From Pseudomonas putida (lineage in GTDB: Bacteria > Pseudomonadota > Gammaproteobacteria > Pseudomonadales > Pseudomonadaceae), in assembly GCF_026625125.1 (NCBI RefSeq), contig NZ_CP113097.1:4264001-4328000 (forward strand): DNA of 64,000 nucleotides, written 5' to 3'. Made by a program: the position numbers and the translations under genes. The notes below the pieces were generated by a model. The model saw nothing but the letters and a program-made list of their open reading frames with translations. It made no database searches and was not told where the DNA came from. Numbering within the stretch: position 1 is the first letter of the stretch; each line of letters begins with the position of its first letter. Shown piece after piece: positions 61,320-64,000 of this stretch.

Positions 61320-63392
61320 GTGTCTAGCCAATCCGATCTGCGTTACACCTTTGAGCCGCTCGTGGGCGATGGCGAATTCGATGTGGTGTCGTTCACCCTC
61401 GAAGAGGAACTGAGCCAGCCGTTCACACTGACGCTGGAACTGGTCAGTTTCGAGCACGCTGTCGACTTCGGTCACCTGCTCGACAAACCTGTGCTGTTCA
61501 CGATCTGGCGTGACGAGTGCCCGGTGCGTTATGTGCACGGCCTGGTCAGCAGCTTCACTCAAGGGGAGACCGGCTTTCATCGTACGCGCTACAAAGCACT
61601 GGTCGAACCGCAACTGGCCCGGGCCAGCCTGCGCTCGAACTGGCGCATCTTCCAGCACAAAACCACACGACAGATTCTTGAGCTGATGCTCGAACGCCAA
61701 GGCATTACCCGGTCCCAGTTCATCATCAGAAACGACGACCCACCCCGCGAGTTTTGTGTTCAGGCTGGCGAAACCGACCTTGACTTCTTCGCCCGCCTGG
61801 CAGGCGAGGCAGGGTTCGTCTATCGCTTCAAGCACACCGCTGAACGGCACGAACTGGTCATCACTGACCGGGTGCTTTCGCTGGGCACGATCAGCGTGAT
61901 CAAGGATAGAGAGCTGGCCCGCGTCGAGCGCGATGAAACCGCAGCTGGCTACACCGTGCTGTACAACCCAAACAGCGGCGGCTATCAGGCCGAACCCTGC
62001 CTGCGTCGTTTCCACTACAGCGAACAAGTACGCACAGCACGCCAGGTGCAACGCGACCATACCTTCACCAACCCCGAGTACCGCCAGGAGCATCGCGCCA
62101 CCGGTGCTCACCTCGAGCACCAGTCCAAGGCGTACGAACGCTTCGATTACCCCGGCCGCTACAAGCGCGACGCGGTCGGCAAGCCCTTCACCGAAACCCG
62201 CATCACCGGTTTGCGCCATGACGCACGCGTTGCCGAGGTCGAAGGCGATGACGAGCGCTTGCAACCCGGCCTGAGTTTCAACCTCGTCAACCACGAGCGT
62301 GACGACCTCAACGTGCACTGGCGCGTGAAAAGCGTGGCCCACGAAGGCATCCAGTACTCCAGCCTGGAGGACGAAGCCGCCGGTGCCGAGCAGGGTACCC
62401 GTTACCAGCAGACTGCAGTACTGGTACCCGGCCGCTTCGAGTGGCGCCCACAGCCGCTGCCCAAACCGCGCATCGATGGCCCACACATGGCCACCGTGGT
62501 CGGTCCGGCCGGCGAAGAGATCTATTGCGATGAGTGGGGCCGGGTCAAGGTCAGCTTCCCCTGGGACCGGGAAAGCAAGAACAACGAATTCAGTTCCTGC
62601 TGGGTGCGTGTTTCGCAAGGTTGGGCCGGTGGGAGCTGGGGCTCGATGGCCATCCCGCGCATTGGCCAGGACGTGATCATCCACTACGTCAACGCCGACC
62701 CGGACCAACCGATGATCACCGGGCGCACCTACTGCGGTAATCAGCTGCCCCCTTACGATTTGCCACAGCACAAGACGCGCATGACCATCAAGAGCCAGAC
62801 TCACAAGGGCACAGGCTTCAATGAGCTGCGCTTCGAGGATGAGCTGGGGCGCGAGGAACTCTATATCCATGCGCAACGGGACCAGAACATCGAAGTCGGC
62901 AACGATGAGTCGACCTGCATCGGGCGCAACCGTGTAGAGCAAGTGGGCAATGATGAACAGCTGAGTGTTGGCAACAATCTTTGCCAGGACATAGGCCAGG
63001 ACCGCACCGAACGGACGGGGCGAACGTGCAAGGTGAAGGTTGGCCACGACCTGATCGAGCACGTTGGCAATGACCGCTGCGAATCCACGGGGGTCAATCA
63101 CTCTGTCACCATCGGAGGTCAAAGCGCACTACTCGTCAAAGGCGGCCAGAAGATCAGCGTCGGCGATGGCGTGGATCAGCAAACGACCGTCTACCAGCTC
63201 CGCGCCAGCGAACGTATCGAGTTCAGAAGCCCGGGGGGCAGCATCGTGCTGGACGCCGAAGGCATCACCCTCAATGGCCTGTCACTCACCCTGCTTGGGC
63301 CGACCAAAGCCGGGGCAAAAGGCGCTGGAAACGCCCTGGCACTGGACCTCGCCGCCGTTACCGGCAGCCAGTGCGAGGAACGACGCCGATGA
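61320..63392 (+). CDS. vgrG: Type VI secretion spike protein VgrG/TssI
   Basis: 690-aa trimeric spike. The N-terminal gp27-like region (~1-380) includes DLRYTFEPLVGDGEFDVVSFTLEEELSQPF and FFARLAGEAGFVYRF. The gp5-like OB domain follows (~400-480) with DEWGRVKVSFPWDRES and GSWGSMAIPRIGQDVIIHYVNADPDQPMITG. The needle carries VGND-type repeats (VGNDESTCIG, VGNDEQLSVG, VGHDLIEHVG). The C-terminus (after ~650) is short, so no fused effector domain is evident. The GTG at 61320 has a perfect AGGAGG site. It overlaps the next gene by 4 nt (ATGA). Confidence 0.95.
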   Translation: MSSQSDLRYTFEPLVGDGEFDVVSFTLEEELSQPFTLTLELVSFEHAVDFGHLLDKPVLFTIWRDECPVRYVHGLVSSFTQGETGFHRTRYKALVEPQLARASLRSNWRIFQHKTTRQILELMLERQGITRSQFIIRNDDPPREFCVQAGETDLDFFARLAGEAGFVYRFKHTAERHELVITDRVLSLGTISVIKDRELARVERDETAAGYTVLYNPNSGGYQAEPCLRRFHYSEQVRTARQVQRDHTFTNPEYRQEHRATGAHLEHQSKAYERFDYPGRYKRDAVGKPFTETRITGLRHDARVAEVEGDDERLQPGLSFNLVNHERDDLNVHWRVKSVAHEGIQYSSLEDEAAGAEQGTRYQQTAVLVPGRFEWRPQPLPKPRIDGPHMATVVGPAGEEIYCDEWGRVKVSFPWDRESKNNEFSSCWVRVSQGWAGGSWGSMAIPRIGQDVIIHYVNADPDQPMITGRTYCGNQLPPYDLPQHKTRMTIKSQTHKGTGFNELRFEDELGREELYIHAQRDQNIEVGNDESTCIGRNRVEQVGNDEQLSVGNNLCQDIGQDRTERTGRTCKVKVGHDLIEHVGNDRCESTGVNHSVTIGGQSALLVKGGQKISVGDGVDQQTTVYQLRASERIEFRSPGGSIVLDAEGITLNGLSLTLLGPTKAGAKGAGNALALDLAAVTGSQCEERRR

Positions 63393-64000
63393 GCACAGAA
63401 GCCTTGCTCCAACTCATCGCCGACTACCACACCCCACAGCTGCACTGCCATGTACTGATCGACCCGCTGGCAATACCCGAGAACAGCGACCAATCCGTGC
63501 TTTCACACTTGAACAAAGCGTTGGGGGAAGGTGCGATGAGTCGGGTGATTCGAGCCGACTTGCCCCATGCCCCGCAGCTGCACCCCGTGCTGGCCTGCCT
63601 GTCATCACCCGGCGCGAAACCGAGCCCGCCACTGCTGAAGATGACTGCCCATGCAGCACAACGTGATAACCAGCGCCGAAAGCGCCACGTGTGTGGCTGG
63701 TTGCTGAGCGAAGCACCGGCACCGGTCATCGCTGCGCACCTGGCGGCGCTGTGCCGGCTTCCCGGTTCCGCAAGCGAGCCCCGTTTCTACCCCCTCTACG
63801 AACCCGTGCGCCTCGAACTGCTGGCTGCGAGCTTCGAACACGTGGAGCGCGGGCCTTGGTGGCCGATCAAGCACTGGCTGTTCGTGAGCAGCGGCGCGCA
63901 GCTGGCTGGTTTCAGCGGTGAAGCCCGTCCTCGCAGCGGCTTGCCTGCGTCCGCCTTGCGCATTCAGGACGACGTGGCGTTGATCGAAATGCTCCTCGCG
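63389..64000 (+). CDS. DUF4123-like T6SS effector adaptor (partial)
   Basis: The first 204 codons of a gene cut by the window end. The ATG overlaps the vgrG stop as ATGA. The chain begins MSTEALLQLIADYHTPQLHCHVLID and contains RFYPLYEPVRLELLAASFEH and GPWWPIKHWLFV, which fit the DUF4123 (Tap/TEC) adaptor pattern and its place behind vgrG. Such adaptors load a specific effector, encoded next, onto the VgrG tip. The assignment rests partly on position. Confidence 0.72.
   Translation, partial: MSTEALLQLIADYHTPQLHCHVLIDPLAIPENSDQSVLSHLNKALGEGAMSRVIRADLPHAPQLHPVLACLSSPGAKPSPPLLKMTAHAAQRDNQRRKRHVCGWLLSEAPAPVIAAHLAALCRLPGSASEPRFYPLYEPVRLELLAASFEHVERGPWWPIKHWLFVSSGAQLAGFSGEARPRSGLPASALRIQDDVALIEMLLA

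Noticed and set aside
61230..63122. 630-aa reverse frame over vgrG
   Set aside because: Antisense shadow of VgrG, which has a perfect ribosome site and complete domain order.

Overview
The window is a chromosomal segment of a high-GC gammaproteobacterium, almost certainly a fluorescent Pseudomonas of the P. putida group. The basis is gene content and order: alaS-lysC-rsmA with adjacent tRNA-Ser/tRNA-Arg, the aot-argR-aru arginine uptake and succinyltransferase block, phhR/phhAB, amrZ, and dispersed GCCGGC-AA-GCCGGC REP cores. Species cannot be fixed from sequence alone.

Layout. 1-2.5 kb: two leftward sugar genes (a DegT/VioA-type aminotransferase cut by the window edge, and a methyltransferase-glycosyltransferase fusion) that look strain-specific. 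2.7-7.5 kb: a secreted endonuclease I, tRNA-Arg(CCT), a solitary phnN, amrZ, the Mg2+ transporter mgtE, and three tandem tRNA-Arg(ACG) genes. 7.6-12.1 kb: tRNA-Ser(GCT), rsmA/csrA, lysC, alaS. 12.4-24.5 kb: arginine uptake and catabolism, all leftward (aotJQMP, argR, aruC, aruF, aruG, astD, astB, a 96-aa His-rich protein, astE), with good ArgR half-sites before aruC and aotJ and two intercistronic terminator-like hairpins. 25-30.8 kb: acsA, a DUF2790 protein, and phenylalanine hydroxylation (phhR divergent from phhAB). 30.9-38 kb: a 41-aa ORF, an MFS carrier, a large FAD/Fe-S oxidoreductase (ydiJ type) with a divergent LysR regulator, and an AroP-like permease.

38-45.2 kb: a 990-bp non-coding, repeat-rich stretch, then the leftward operon PHP phosphoesterase-yciO-scpA-scpB-rluB, divergent from yciB-yciI. 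44.4-47.2 kb: a Cpx-like response regulator, Spy/CpxP-like protein and sensor kinase, with a 16-copy heptamer repeat directly behind the regulator stop codon. 47.3-60.2 kb: nitroreductase, trkH, two AraC regulators, Mpo1-like protein, LpxH-like phosphatase, EamA exporter, Rdx protein, PlpD autotransporter lipase, MarR regulator, recQ, a YecA-family protein and a DUF454 protein. 60.4 kb to the end: an orphan type VI secretion cassette (DotU/TssL, VgrG and the start of a DUF4123-like adaptor gene), whose effector should lie just outside the window.

Most of the window is conserved core genome. The parts that look accessory or least explained are the two ends (glycosylation pair, T6SS cassette), the repeat arrays at 38.6 and 45.1 kb, and a few small conserved-looking proteins. 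No CRISPR array, insertion sequence, prophage or rRNA gene was seen.
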